Source: Suillus spraguei (taxonomy: Eukaryota > Basidiomycota > Agaricomycetes > Boletales > Suillaceae). Taken from it: DNA of 64,000 nucleotides. The DNA lies in assembly GCA_016800925.1 (NCBI GenBank), contig JABCPU010000369.1:1-64000 (forward strand), written 5' to 3'. The position numbers and the translations under genes are program-made. Below, piece by piece: positions 45,908 to 56,982 of this stretch (positions are counted from its first letter, which is position 1; each line of letters opens with the position of its first letter). The notes below the pieces were generated by a model, which had not been told where the DNA came from, did no database searches, and worked only from the letters and a program-made list of their open reading frames with translations.

Positions 45908-47644
45908 GTGAAATACAGAAATTACTGCAAAACGAAAGCCTCTACGAGAACCGTATTCGAGAACTTTCAACAAATTTGGGTGTTTTTCAAACAGCATACT
46001 CTGCTATGGAAGACCGCCTTCGAAGACAAACCGAAGAGAAAAACGAATTGTTACACGAGTTGAACACCTTAAAAGTGCGTTTACCTTTGACCAAGACGAC
46101 TATTGTTATGACTAGAAACCGCGTTTCAGGGACTAGAAAAAAGAGTTATATGTTTGCTTGACGGCGATGGAATGATCTTCACGCAGGAATTGATGAGCCA
46201 AGGCCAGGAAGGTGGCTTAGCTGCTGCAAGAAAATTGACCGAACGCGTTCGCCAATTCATATCTACCAGTGAAGGATTTGAGCAGTACCAACTTTGGGTG
46301 TATCTCTTCTACAACAAACGCGGTCTTCTAGAGACGTTTGGCCGAGTGGGTCTGACGACGGTTAGAGCCAAGTTTGATGACTTCATGATGGGCTTCAATC
46401 AAGCTGCCGAGCGATTTATCATGGTCGATGTAGGAGGTAGCAAAGAAGCTGCTGATGCAAAGCTTAAAGGTGAGCTAACTCATGTGATGATTTGCACGGA
46501 GTTGAAGTTATTTCTGGATATCTAGTCCATCTTGAAGATAACATCCGTCTTCCACATACTTACAAAATATTCTTCGGCGGTTAAGTTCCACTTCCACTCT
46601 CCAAGCGGTCTACTGATTTTTATTAAACAGGATGCCATGACAATGGCTATGTGCACAACCTTCGTTCTGTCGTCACCTCGAGCCTTGGTCATAAGCTTGT
46701 TCTCATGCCTGGTTATTCTGATGTAGCAATTGATATCAGGGCGCTTCAGCTACCTGAGCTCAGAATACCCGAGCTGTTTATGACAACTAAACTCGTGGCA
46801 CCGTCTTATAATGTCATTGCGACTGGTCCCCCTCCTGGACTGGCGCCTACTACTCCAAAATTGACCGCAGCGCAGCCTGCCTGTCCTCCTACTACTCCAC
46901 CTGGCATCAGCTCTTTTACTGGAGAAGGCCAGGGAGCGGCGGCTCGGCGCGGAAGTCTCCCAAGTTATAAATCAGTGTTACAAACACCGCTAACAATGTC
47001 GACGCGGTATGCCTGCCCAACAATGGAGCCAAGTGAGGGCAGTAGTGATTCCAGCGAAGCAAGCGAGATTCCGCTTCGCTTGCCGCGAATGACCCCTCCT
47101 TCTCCACCGAAGCAGCGACGTATCAATCAACAACTGGTGAGTCGTATTGCCCTTTTATGTCTCTTGACGCTGTCCTGACCAATTTACTGTTAGCCACTAT
47201 CTAAGCGTATGTTCACTCGGCGTCCATTATAGCTATCTGATATTGATCTTTTCACATAGATGTTCCACCTCCGTGCACTTTATTCTACTTGGCACAATGC
47301 AGGCACGGTCCGAGTTGCAAATATTCGCACGAGTATATCTTGGAAGCAGAAACACTATCAAGAACTGGGAGAGAACGCAAAGAAGACGCCTTGTAAAGTT
47401 ACGAACGAAGGTGCACCTTCCCCACTGACAATTTGTTGAGCATAATGCTAACTGTTCGTCAGGCGGAGACTGTCCATTTGGAGACGAATGTGTTTATGGA
47501 CATGCGTGCCCGAATGGAACGACTTGTTATTACCTGAAGTTAGGAAAATGCAAATTCATCGCTGGTGAGGCATTCCGTCACCCTCCACACGGAACCATTC
47601 TCATTTTCGCTTAAGCTGGTATGCACCGCCAACCGAACAACTGA
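45908..47644 (+). CDS. CCCH zinc-finger protein with PIN/NYN-like N-terminal domain, copy 1
   Basis: Order of domains: a coiled coil (LLQNESLYENRIRELS, MEDRLRRQTEEKNELLHEL); an alpha/beta domain with acidic motifs CLLDGDGMIF, FIMVDVGGSKEAADAKL and FFGGCHDNGYVHNL; a Pro/Thr/Ser-rich linker; then CCCH fingers PPPCTLFYLAQCRHGPSCKY with SH, and GGDCPFGDECVYGHACP, ending GKCKFIAAGMHRQPNN at 47,644. The acidic motifs resemble PIN/NYN-type nucleases, and the fingers usually bind RNA; both roles are inferred. Exon joins at 46,085, 46,471, 46,600 and 47,150 are GT..AG. A one-base insertion near 47,357 shifts the frame between the fingers. The start codon is not resolved; an upstream exon near 45,820 could join in frame. 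It is followed in tandem by a diverged paralogue. Confidence 0.7.
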
Positions 47645-48168
47645 ATTAACTGCACCCTCGATTTTATTATGATAAAGTTTCTTGTTATGACCATTCGAGG
47701 CTGTCCTCCCGGAGATGGGTTCGGCCTCGGGAACATCTATTTGTACATATATGCATGCAGTCACGTCTTGACATCAAGGTTCAGTTTTTGCTAACCTTTA
47801 GATCATCGCGGAGGAAAATGAACAACGTAATGCTGATGGAATTTTTCTATTGACGTACTTGAGCACGTACAAGTGATTCTCAACGAAATGCGCGGCAAAT
47901 TCACTTGGTTCGCGTGACTTAGCCAAATCAGTTTCGACTTCTTTGAATGACAATATGACCTTCGAGGTGCTCACATCAATGATATAATTGCCTTATCTGC
48001 GGACTTCTCCCACTGCATGAATTCCGCGATCTAGCCTGATTAACGGCCTAGCCCCTTTACAGGTAAACATCGTGGCTTCGATGGTTTAAAAGCTGCCGAA
48101 TTTTGTTAGCATTCCTGTGTTTCCCTAATATCTAATATCCACTCTGTACCCATCGTTCGCCGACGCAT

Positions 48169-49970
48169 ATGGCAACGTCTCCGGTAGCAGAGGTCAGTCA
48201 GCAGCTCTGGTAAGTCGCCTCGTGCACCGGTTAAAATCTTGGTTGAAAGATTTTCACAAGGGATGAGACGCTGGGCAGACTTCTGAGTGAGTACCTTTAT
48301 CGTGTCAGGAATAAACTTGTAATCTGATGCAGTTTTGCAGGCCTGTCATCGGCGACAGTTAAACGGAATGCTGACCTCGAGAATCGCTTAGCTGAACTCG
48401 AGGTCGAGCTTGCGGTTTGGAACAAGCTCATGCGACTGCTATTGAAGGTGCGGACAGGGAGGCTAAGGCTCTCAAAGGGCGACTGGCTTCCCTGAATTCT
48501 CAGGTGGCGTCGATGAAACCTTCATGGCAGTGCTAGTCTATTTCCTGCTATATGATCGATTGGTCTAAATTTATCCGTAATCTCAAACAGAGTCAGAGTC
48601 TACTCGTCCTCTGCGTCATTGATGGGGATGCTTGTATATTTAATGACCTGCTCCTCAGGCAAGGCCACGAAGGTGGCCGCCAGGCCGCACAACAATTGAC
48701 GAGGGCTGTCGCGGACTATTTAACCAGCGAGGATGTTCACGTTCTCGGTCGACTGTCATTTTGGGTAACAATTTACTTTAACAAGGCCATACTGGCGAGT
48801 GTTCTCGAGCGACATAAATTGTGTAGCCCGGAGCAACTTGATGCTTCATTATGGGTTTCAGCCAGTCTTCGCCTAGGTTTGTTTTGGTTGATGTCGGATA
48901 CGGCAAAGACGCCACCTTCACAAAAATTACAGGTTGGCGTGTGCTGATCAACGTCACATCCGTTACTTACGCCCATTTAGAATATCTACAAACATACTTG
49001 CGCTTCCCTCAAACTCAAAGAATTTCTTTGCCGGCAAGTCTCGTCAACGCTCATCGCAGTTACAGAAGTTGACGTAACACAGGTGGCCAGGAAAATACTT
49101 ACGCTTCAACTATCGCTGCCCTGCAAAATGATGGACTTTTGGGAAAAGTCGCCTTCTTGGAAGCTGCCGAGCGAGCCCTAACTACGCGCAGAACACCGTT
49201 TGCCGATTCTAACTGTGGACACATTGTTTATCAACCAGAGGCTCTCGCCACCATTGAGGACACCACACCATTGAATATGAATGGTCTTAGTCCCACACTG
49301 ACATCTGGTGGATTACCGACACCGCACTCACCGCCAGTATGAGTAGTTCCGCGACGGGAAGGCTGGTGGACCCGACCCTGGTGAGTGCACCCCTCGTTAT
49401 GGTTTAATGCTATCGATGCTGATGGCTCCCAGCCCCTTCATAAGCGTGAGTTAAGATTGTGTTGAGTAGCTGTGGTCAGTGCCTAGACACTCGACATTTT
49501 ACCGCTTACACAGATTCTCCCCCACCTTGTAATGAATTCTATCTCATGTCCTGCACTAAAGGCGTAAGTGCGGACCGCGAGTCTTCTTCACCTCGCTGAT
49601 GAATATTTCGGTATCAGGGGGCTTGTAAATATTCGCATGACTATATCCTGACGCCAGATCAGCTGGCCACTCTCGCTGCTAATGCCAAAAAAGCTCCTTG
49701 TAATTTCCTGAAAAATGGCATGTTTATTCAACTTGACCTCGATGCCTCATTAAAAATTTGGTCATGTCACAGGTCTCCAGTGCCCATACGGCGAGCGGTG
49801 CTGCTGGGGTCATGTATGCCCTAACGGTCCGAAGTGTTTCCACCTGAGCAAGGGCAAATGCTGGTTCAAAGGCGGTTCGTACCAGAACGTCAGATAAACA
49901 ACTGAGTACTAACTAGAATGTTTTATTTCCAGAAAGCATGCATAATGTTTCACCTCATCTATCACCTTAG
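48169..49970 (+). CDS. CCCH zinc-finger protein with PIN/NYN-like domain, copy 2 (frameshifted)
   Basis: This is a paralogue of the preceding gene with the same domain order. It starts MATSPVAEVSQQLW at 48,169. The coiled coil ENRLAELEVELAV continues, after a one-base deletion near 48,410, as LEQAHATAIEGADREAKAL. The acidic domain has LCVIDGDACIFNDLLLRQGH, and after a second deletion near 48,845, MGFSQSSPRFVLVDVGYGKD. Where copy 1 has GCHDNGY this copy has GGQENTYASTIAALQ, so the third acidic motif is altered. Fingers follow: NSPPPCNEFYLMSC, ACKYSHDYIL, then LQCPYGERCCWGHVCPNGPK and GKCWFKG, ending SMHNVSPHLSP (TAG 49,968-49,970). Either a decaying paralogue or a gene with sequence errors. 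Confidence 0.6.
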
Positions 49971-50595
49971 TCTACCTCGACTCATGTTTGCCTGTTATTG
50001 GTTTATCTTATGTGCCACACGGCATGTACCAAGGTTTTGACGTTTTATCGCGTTACCCTGTGCTCTTTATGTGCTTACACATTGTAGTTCATGTGTGGTT
50101 TTTTACATATTATTGTATGGATCGGATATGGATTATATTTTATAGTTTTTGGTTTCGGAACACGTTACACGAAGGCAATGCACCGTTCTCTAGCTCCGCA
50201 TGCTCTAGAACGTGTATACGTACAGGGGATAATAATTTGTCCGAGTATGGTATGACCCCGAAACCGTGCAAAGACCCCTAGCACCCCTCACCTACCACCA
50301 TAGACCGCTATCCATTAATAATTGGTCTCGTTCATACCGCAATGAAAGCTCTTGAATGACCCATCGAGGCTCGAAGCTCGAGACTGTCTGTAATCTGATG
50401 ACTACAGTATGACAATATTCAAACTTACTTTGGATCATCATGTTGAACTAGGCAACAGGCGTGTGAAATCAGATCAGTAGATAAGTGTCTGGACAAGCTG
50501 GCACTGCCAATTACAAAAGGCCCTTGGAAACTTCAACTTACTTGCCACTCATCGGCCTGTTCATCCCCTTCTAAACCTCGAGTTTCACGTTTGAG
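49971..50595. other. Intergenic, no gene seen
   Basis: The frame at 49,988-50,281 has hydrophobic residues but no family resemblance and begins only 18 bases after the previous stop, so it is not called. The last part is the presumed RDI1 promoter. Confidence 0.4.
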
Positions 50596-51579
50596 ATGTC
50601 TTCTGTATGTTTCGAACATATACCTAGATTGCGATCGTTGGCTGATTAGTATGTTACTGTAGAACGACGATCAGGATGATTTGAAGCCTCTGCCACCCCA
50701 GGTGGGCCAGCATTGAATGTAGGGCAAACGAAATGAGTGGCTTATTCTATCTAGGCTACAAGCAACCGGCACTATAAAACAGCAGATGAATACGCCAAAC
50801 TCGACGCGGAAGATGAGAGCTTGGCACGGGTGGAAAGCCAGTCTTGGTATCACGCCTGGAGTATCAGTTGGGGACCCTACAGGACCAAGAGTACGTTGCT
50901 CCCAGTACTGTCTGTTCTCATTCTAATGGGTCATATAGATGACAGTTCTGACCCTAGAGCTTGATTCACCCACACTGCTGCTGGCAAGAAACTTGTATTT
51001 AACCTCGATAACACTGCCTTGATCACCGAGATCAAGAAGAATCCAATCATCATCAAGGAGGGCGTAGAATATAAGTGAGTACTTTGAAGTTGTTCTCCAA
51101 TGCTATCAGGCTGATATTGTCACAGCGTTCGGATCACGTTCAAGGTGAATCACTCAATTATTTCTGTGAGTAGTCCGTCTTCGTTTTGGCTTGATGAGTC
51201 CTAAAAGCTTGTTACGAAGGGTGCACGATACATCCAGGTAGTCAAACGCTCTGGTATCAAAGGTATCAGTACATTCTCGTCATGATTCAGGTCCTTGATC
51301 TTGATCACCTCTATAGTGGACAAGCTAGAGCAAATGCTTGGGTCATACGGTCCCCATCCCAGGGAGAATCATACACGAAGAATTTTGATGTAGAAGAATC
51401 ACCGTCGGGGATGGTGGCACGAACGGGATCGTACCAGGTCAGGAGCCGCGTTATAGACGATGATGGAGAAGTATACGCAGGTTTGTATTCACAGAAGCTG
51501 TGATCAAAATATCTTAAACTGACCTGCCATCTTTTTAGACTGGGAGTGGTCGTTCAAACTTGCAAGGAGTGGTGAATGA
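50596..51579 (+). CDS. RDI1: Rho GDP-dissociation inhibitor
   Basis: This extracts prenylated Rho/Rac/Cdc42 GTPases from membranes and keeps them soluble. A tiny first exon MSS (50,596) joins NDDQDDLKPLPPQ, then TADEYAKLDAEDESLARW and KASLGITPGVSV, and the immunoglobulin-like domain: MTVLTLELDSPT, KKLVFNLDNTALITEIKK, EGVEYNVRITFKVNHSI, ARYIQVVKRSGIK, LEQMLGSYGPHPQGESYTKN, MVARTGSYQVRSRVIDDDGE, and DWEWSFKLARSGE to TGA 51,577. The frame is broken by one extra G near 50,829 (ARGW region) and one missing base near 50,973 (SPTL region); these are the only lesions seen. Introns are short and regular. Length is about 200 residues, as usual for the family. Confidence 0.88.
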
Positions 51580-52190
51580 AGACTTCTCGCCTTGTCGTTT
51601 TATGACCTTTGTTGCATTACCCTATGGCATCATTTTGCATATCAGCTCTCGTATCTCCCTGGATGTGCCTATTTTACTTTTTCGAATAGTCGCCAGTGAC
51701 TGGCTGCTACCTGACTGAGTTTTCCGCTGAAGAAAATGTTTGGATATAATTGCGGGCTATGGAAAATTTGACCGCTTACTAGGCCATAGCGGACTGTGGT
51801 GCTCTTTTACGCACTTCTTGGACGATGCTTCACTTTGGTCGATGCATGCTTCCCGATATTACCTGGACATTGTACTTCGAGCTACCTGCCAGGACAGATG
51901 TCATCTGTCGTGGCAACCAAAACTGGCACGTTGCAAGTATTCATTTGGCAATGGCAGGACGATGTATAAGCGCGTGGTCAGCTCAATGATCAGAAAAGCA
52001 TTTGATTTACTTACACATTTTTCCATCCGACATCCACACTATCAGTATCTGTGGGTACCTTTTATCTCTGCAATGAGCTGACGAGGACAAGTGACGGCAC
52101 CCCAGCAACGTCAAACGTGTATATACGTAATACCACATACAATTACGTGCGAGGCGGGAATTTATGTATTGCGTTGCAGCATGACCATCC
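51580..52190. other. Intergenic, no gene seen
   Basis: About 600 bp between RDI1 and COQ2. A 113-codon ORF at 51,740-52,081 has no family resemblance and overlaps the likely COQ2 promoter. Confidence 0.4.
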
Positions 52191-53544
52191 ATGACACTAA
52201 CCCGGTTCTCCGGGTTGTATTCGGGACGCTGTTTGACGAGGAACTCGGCGCGCAATGTACCATGGGCTGGTAGATACATTCCAGACAGGGGTCAAACATC
52301 TGGCATCTTGTCTTCGTCAAAAAAGTTGTTGAGCCGTCATGCGTCTGGGACAGCAGGCGTTCCAACTGCACCAACAACCTGGGTCGACCGTCTTCCACCA
52401 AAAATTCGACCTTACCTCTACTTGACAAGAATCGATAAGCCAATTGGGACTTATTGCTGTTTTACCCTTGCGGTGTGTCAAGCTAATTCAAAGTTGTGCA
52501 CTCCTCCAGCTCATTTCTTCCTTCTTCTAGCATGGTCCATAACCATGGCCTCATATGCCTTGGAGGCACCATTAACGACGCCTCTGACATATATCAGCCT
52601 ATTTGGACTCGGAGCAATGGTCATGCGCGGTGCAGGTTGCACCATCAACGACATGTGGGACAAAATTTAGACAAAGCCGTAGGTAAGTAAAACACGCGCT
52701 ATCGTCGCGTCTTCTTTGCGCTGACGCGTCATCGCAGAGAGAACCAAAGTAGACCGCTTGCGAGAGGTGATATCAACCAGAGACAGGCGCTGGTGTTCTT
52801 AGCTGGACAGTTGACAGTGGGACTGGGAGTTTTGTTTAGAGTTGAATTGGTATAGGTAGCGTTATATCTACTTTCGCTACGCATAGGCATCGACCTATTC
52901 AATCCTAAGTATTCTTCTTGGAGCTTCATCTCTGCCTTTGGTGACCGTATACCCGTTCATGAAAAGAATCACCTACTGGCCGCAAGCCGTACTAGGTACG
53001 TGTCAGTAGTTTCTGTCGTATTTCAGGACTGAAATGATGGTGCCGCAGGACTCACTTTTAATTGGGGGGCTTTGCTCGGCTGGTCTGCCGTTGCCGGGGC
53101 AGTCAACTGGAGTGTTTGTCTTCCTCTATACGCAGGCGGAGTATGTTGGACTCTTGTGTACGACAGCATATATGCACATCAAGTAGGTGTTGCTGCACCA
53201 TAAACACTTCTACCTTCTGATTATTCGCAGGATAAATGGACGACGTTAATGTCGGTATCCACTCTACTGCCTGCTTTTCGGAGAGCAGACCGACCTATCC
53301 TCGTCGGGCTCTCAGCATCAACCGTCTCTTTGGTTGGTCTCGCAGGCGTTCTCAACGCTCATGGAGCGCCGTTCTATTCGGCCTTGGTCTCGGGGCCGCC
53401 CAGCTCGCACGCGTTCTTTGGAAAACAGACTTTAACAGTCGTACCGAGTTGCTGGAAGGGGTTCATAGGATGTGGTTGGTCTGGATTTTGGATATGGATG
53501 GGAGTTTGGCAGATTACGCAGTCCTGATTTCAGGTCTTGCATGA
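52191..53544 (+). CDS. COQ2: COQ2, 4-hydroxybenzoate polyprenyltransferase, with many indels
   Basis: This UbiA-type prenyltransferase attaches the polyprenyl tail to 4-hydroxybenzoate in ubiquinone synthesis, in the mitochondrial inner membrane. Recognised blocks in order are [51 protein letters not shown] (the Asp-rich prenyl-diphosphate motif NDMWD), [66 protein letters not shown] (second Asp motif), [10 protein letters not shown] and [17 protein letters not shown]. About nine single-base indels break the frame (near 52,450, 52,663, 52,750, 52,836, 53,237, 53,270, 53,293, 53,394, 53,455), all keeping family-like sequence on both sides. The 5' end, with a basic Ser-rich presequence, is approximate. 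Either a pseudogene or noisy sequence. Confidence 0.8.
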
Positions 53545-53792
53545 TGGTCATCTGCTCGAATGGCAAAAATTCTCGCAGTTCGGTGGGGAGTCTGCCAGAG
53601 GCACCGGTACAGCGACTGTTGATTTAACTTTCTTCAGTCGTCTGCGCTCCATTTCTCGTCGATTTATCATTTATATTGTGTCAAGTCTTGCTTCATCCAA
53701 GTTGTTGAGATATATTATAAGCTATAGCTAGAAGATTGAATTTATATACTTTTTTTGGAAATTTGGCAGTCGGACCTGGCTCTTTCTTCGCC

Positions 53793-54434
53793 ATGGCTTC
53801 TACCTCATCTAGCATTGTGTTCGACGACATCTTCACGATTGATGCCATCGACAAGGATGGCAAAAAATTCGATAGAGGTCCGGACCCTATGCGCATCGCT
53901 TTTTACCTATGATTGACATGCTCTATGTAAACCCAGTATCTCGGTTATACGCTCGTTCAAAGAACTATGACATGGACCTGACGCTTGATTACAACATCGA
54001 GCTCTTCCCTCTCGTCAGTGGGGACAGTTTTGCGATGGCTCTTGCTTCGTCGCTATCCCGGACGGTGGTGCACCCACTGCAGACGGGGAAGATGGAGAAG
54101 ACAAAGACAGAGATGTATGGAGACCGGATGGTAAAGGACGGAGAGGCTTGGAGGAAGATTATGACTATGTGATGTATGGGAAGGTATGGCTATGTCTTCC
54201 ATCGCCAAAGGGTCCGAGTTTACTCATTGGTTTCGACAGGTATACAAATTTGATACTGGATCATCCGACATCGTGTAAGTCGGTTGCATGTTTGCAGTCT
54301 GCTGGCTCGCGCTCATATCCTGCAGCACCGCCTACGCGTCATTTGGTGGACTGTTGCTCTCGATAACTGGTTCATATCGGCACTTGACCAATGTCGTTCT
54401 TGGCGATCCGGTGTATGTGTTACTTAGGAAATGA
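53793..54434 (+). CDS. RPB8: RNA polymerases I, II and III common subunit RPB8 (RPABC3)
   Basis: This small shared subunit of the three nuclear RNA polymerases has an OB-like beta fold. It starts MASTSSSIVFDDIFTIDAID, KDGKKFDR; an intron (about 53,878-53,936) leads to VSRLYARSKNYDMDLTLDYN and IELFPLVSGDSFAMALASSL. The charged loop DGEDGEDKDRDVW follows a one-base deletion near 54,060 (CGGACGG, where CGGGACGG keeps frame). Then come EEDYDYVMYGKV, YKFDTGSSDIV and TAYASFGGLLLSITGSYRHL, ending VYVLLRK with TGA 54,432-54,434. YVMYGKVY and the SFGGLL..L.G block are diagnostic. Length is about 145 residues as expected. It is convergent with the YTP1-like gene, 310 bp apart. Confidence 0.9.
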
Positions 54435-54744
54435 TCGTTGCAGATTTTTGTTCTGCAAGTATTGCGGCACCCATAGTGACGCACATACTCAACCATCAAA
54501 CTCGTAGTCAACGAACTACATGGTGCAGTCGTGCACCTGCATGGAGAAGGGAATGACGTCAATATTTTGTTACTATACAAATAGGCGTAAAATCATGTAA
54601 GAGATCCTATGGATTATGGTCGTAAGAGCCGTAAATTTAGCGGGTTTGTCATATACTACAGGTGTATGAATGAAAAGGAAAGTGAAAGCACTCGTGAAAT
54701 AACGTTTACGTCTAAGCACGGCCAGCGATAAGAGCATCTTCTGA
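54435..54744. other. Convergent 3' spacer
   Basis: Only 310 bp between the stops of RPB8 and the YTP1-like gene. No gene is present. Confidence 0.6.
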
Positions 54745-56982
54745 TCATGGAGCTGAGAGCGGATAGCGAGTAGTGCTCCGGGACTTAAGCCATCCTTTCA
54801 TCGCAATGATGCAGAAGGCCCAACAGAACGCGAAGCATGTAATAGCAACGGCGACATTAAGGAACATCATCATATCTACAGCAAGTTTGTCAGTACCCAG
54901 GTACTTCGGGCGGGAAATCGCATACCGTCACGCCCTTTCCGCATAGCCGCAATAGTAATCTCTTCTGTGCTGAATATAAATACCAAACCACCGCATGCAA
55001 GGAAGAAGCTTGCAAGAGCTTCTGTCGGCGGTCGAGAGGGAAGGATAGAGCGCGGCGGGCCAAGCCAGACAAAGAAGTAGGTGAAGCACCTTAAAACCGA
55101 GAATCCCAAAAGGAGCCGTCCCCATAGTTCGTGTATCTGTACCTGTTTCAAAACCAGTTCAGCAAGAAACGAGGTGGACGAATTCCCAAAATACCTGGAA
55201 GAGATAGGTCTGGGCGTGAGCGCTCATTGCAGCGCCGGTAACGCCAATGACAAGAGCAGGGAAAGGGTTGAAGCTACCACGATAGCTTGGGGGCTCGGAA
55301 ACCTCAGCTGAGCCGACAGCAGCTGCAGCAGACGCTGCAAGCCAGCGGCGAACACGCTTGGACTCAATTCCCATCCCAACGAGTCCGGCAAACCAAAACA
55401 TGACCTGGATAATTGTGAGATACGAATAGGCAGGAGGAAAAGTCACATACAGCAATGCTTATATGCTGTACTTGCTTGGTAGTATAAGGGTCACCAGAGT
55501 GAACACCAAAGCGTTCCATCCAAGTGTTGGTGATGCCATAGAGAAAAATGACCAAGGACTCCACGAATTCGGCAGAAACATGTTCACCAGTCGGCGAGAT
55601 ATTCCAAGCCCACCCCAGTTCAGAAAAAGATCCAAGATACCGAGCAAAGGTAACCAAACCATAACACCAAAAGATGCCGCCCTCTACAGATCTAGTCAGT
55701 GTGGATGACTCCGCATAGAGCGAGATCTACATACTGATTAGATGCGCAAGACAGCCGTTTACATAACTTTCGCGACAGCCACCAGTATAAACGACAATAC
55801 CTGACAGTGTCATACCAAAACCTGCGAAAACCAATGCTCTCTCGAGTGTAGCAAATATTCCTTTACCAATGCGGATAAGGGGAGCCTGCGGCTCGATAAG
55901 GCTGGGAAACTTGAAATCATGTAAGGTTTCATCAGAATGCCTGGAACCTTGCGGGGAACCAGTTTCAAATACGGTCCTCTCCGACAAGCTCGATGGTGTA
56001 TAATGGTGTGCGCCGTGACTACTTCGAGAGCTATTGACCCATGATGCCGTTTTATCTTCTTCGGTATCATCCAAATCTTGAGTCTGGATAGTTGCAATAG
56101 GTGGATTCCGTCGCACATGAAGAGGTTCGCTGGATTCATGGAGGCTCAGTGGTTTCATTTCGGCTACATCGAATTCTGAGGGTTCCTCCATATCCAAGCT
56201 AGTGTACTTGGATGTGACGTCGTGGACTTCATTGCGTCCCAGGACAACATTCTGCCAGAATGGCTTCAAGGCGAACTTGGTTTTGCTTTTTATGAATAGA
56301 TATAGACGGACGAAAAAGCGAGCGATGTCGACCGCAGAGAGGCATAAACTTAAGATTAAGACCAAGTAACCGTGGGATGCATGGGCTGATCCTTCATACC
56401 TGTGATTGAGATGGTCAGGAAAATGCCGGAATCAGATCAGTCATTATGGCTTACATATTTGGTGTCAATTTCGTATACAAGGTACCGGAAGCACACCCTA
56501 GCACGCATAAGCTGTAAAATGCGACTACAACGAGACCGTGCCATGAATGCTTTAAAGCACGCAAGGCTATGCCTATGTGGCCCATTTTAAGTTAGCGCGA
56601 TGGGGGTAGGTGATATTTTCTCACCGACAGGTAAGGCGACGAAGAAAGCGAGGGACATGAAGATTACGTGCAAGGCCATGAGTCCAGGGTGACGGGAAAC
56701 GGATGGGTCACGATCCTCGATATCGATAGACCAGTAGGAGGGGGGAGTGGGAGCATGCCACTGGAGGATCGCGGTCTCGTTCAGGACTGTGAGAGGTGCG
56801 CCGTGATGCATATGTATGTGATCATTGTCACGTCTGAGGAAGTCTCCTGACGGTACACGAGTTGTAGGTGCTTGTACTGATTCCAGGTCCGCTACAGGGA
56901 CTGCTAATGCTGATAGGGGTGCGATGAGGCCAATGGCGAGAAGAGATGGAGCAGCAATAAGAGACAGCCAACGTGAGTGCAT
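54745..56982 (-). CDS. YTP1-like multi-pass membrane protein
   Basis: It starts MHSRWLSLIAAPSLLAIGLI, a clear signal peptide, at 56,982. A short lumenal His-rich part follows (HIHMHHGAPL), then the DUF2427-type span block HPGLMALHVIFMSLAFFVAL. Across introns it continues with GIALRALKHSWHG, SHGYLVLILSLCLSAVDIAR, a cytoplasmic Ser/Thr/acidic loop, GGIFWCYGLVTFARYLGSF, GWAWNISPTGEHVSAEFVES, VMFWFAGLVGMGIESKRVRR, ELWGRLLLGFSVLRCFTYFF, and MMMFLNVAVAITCFAFCWAF, ending YPLSAP at 54,745. This is the layout of yeast Ytp1 family proteins, whose biochemical role is unknown. All splice junctions keep frame and no indels were found. The exons are long and the gene looks intact. Confidence 0.8.

Noticed and set aside
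49988..50281. Hydrophobic ORF of 97 codons after the second CCCH gene
   Set aside because: It starts 18 bases after the preceding stop, in AT-rich 3' sequence, with no family resemblance.
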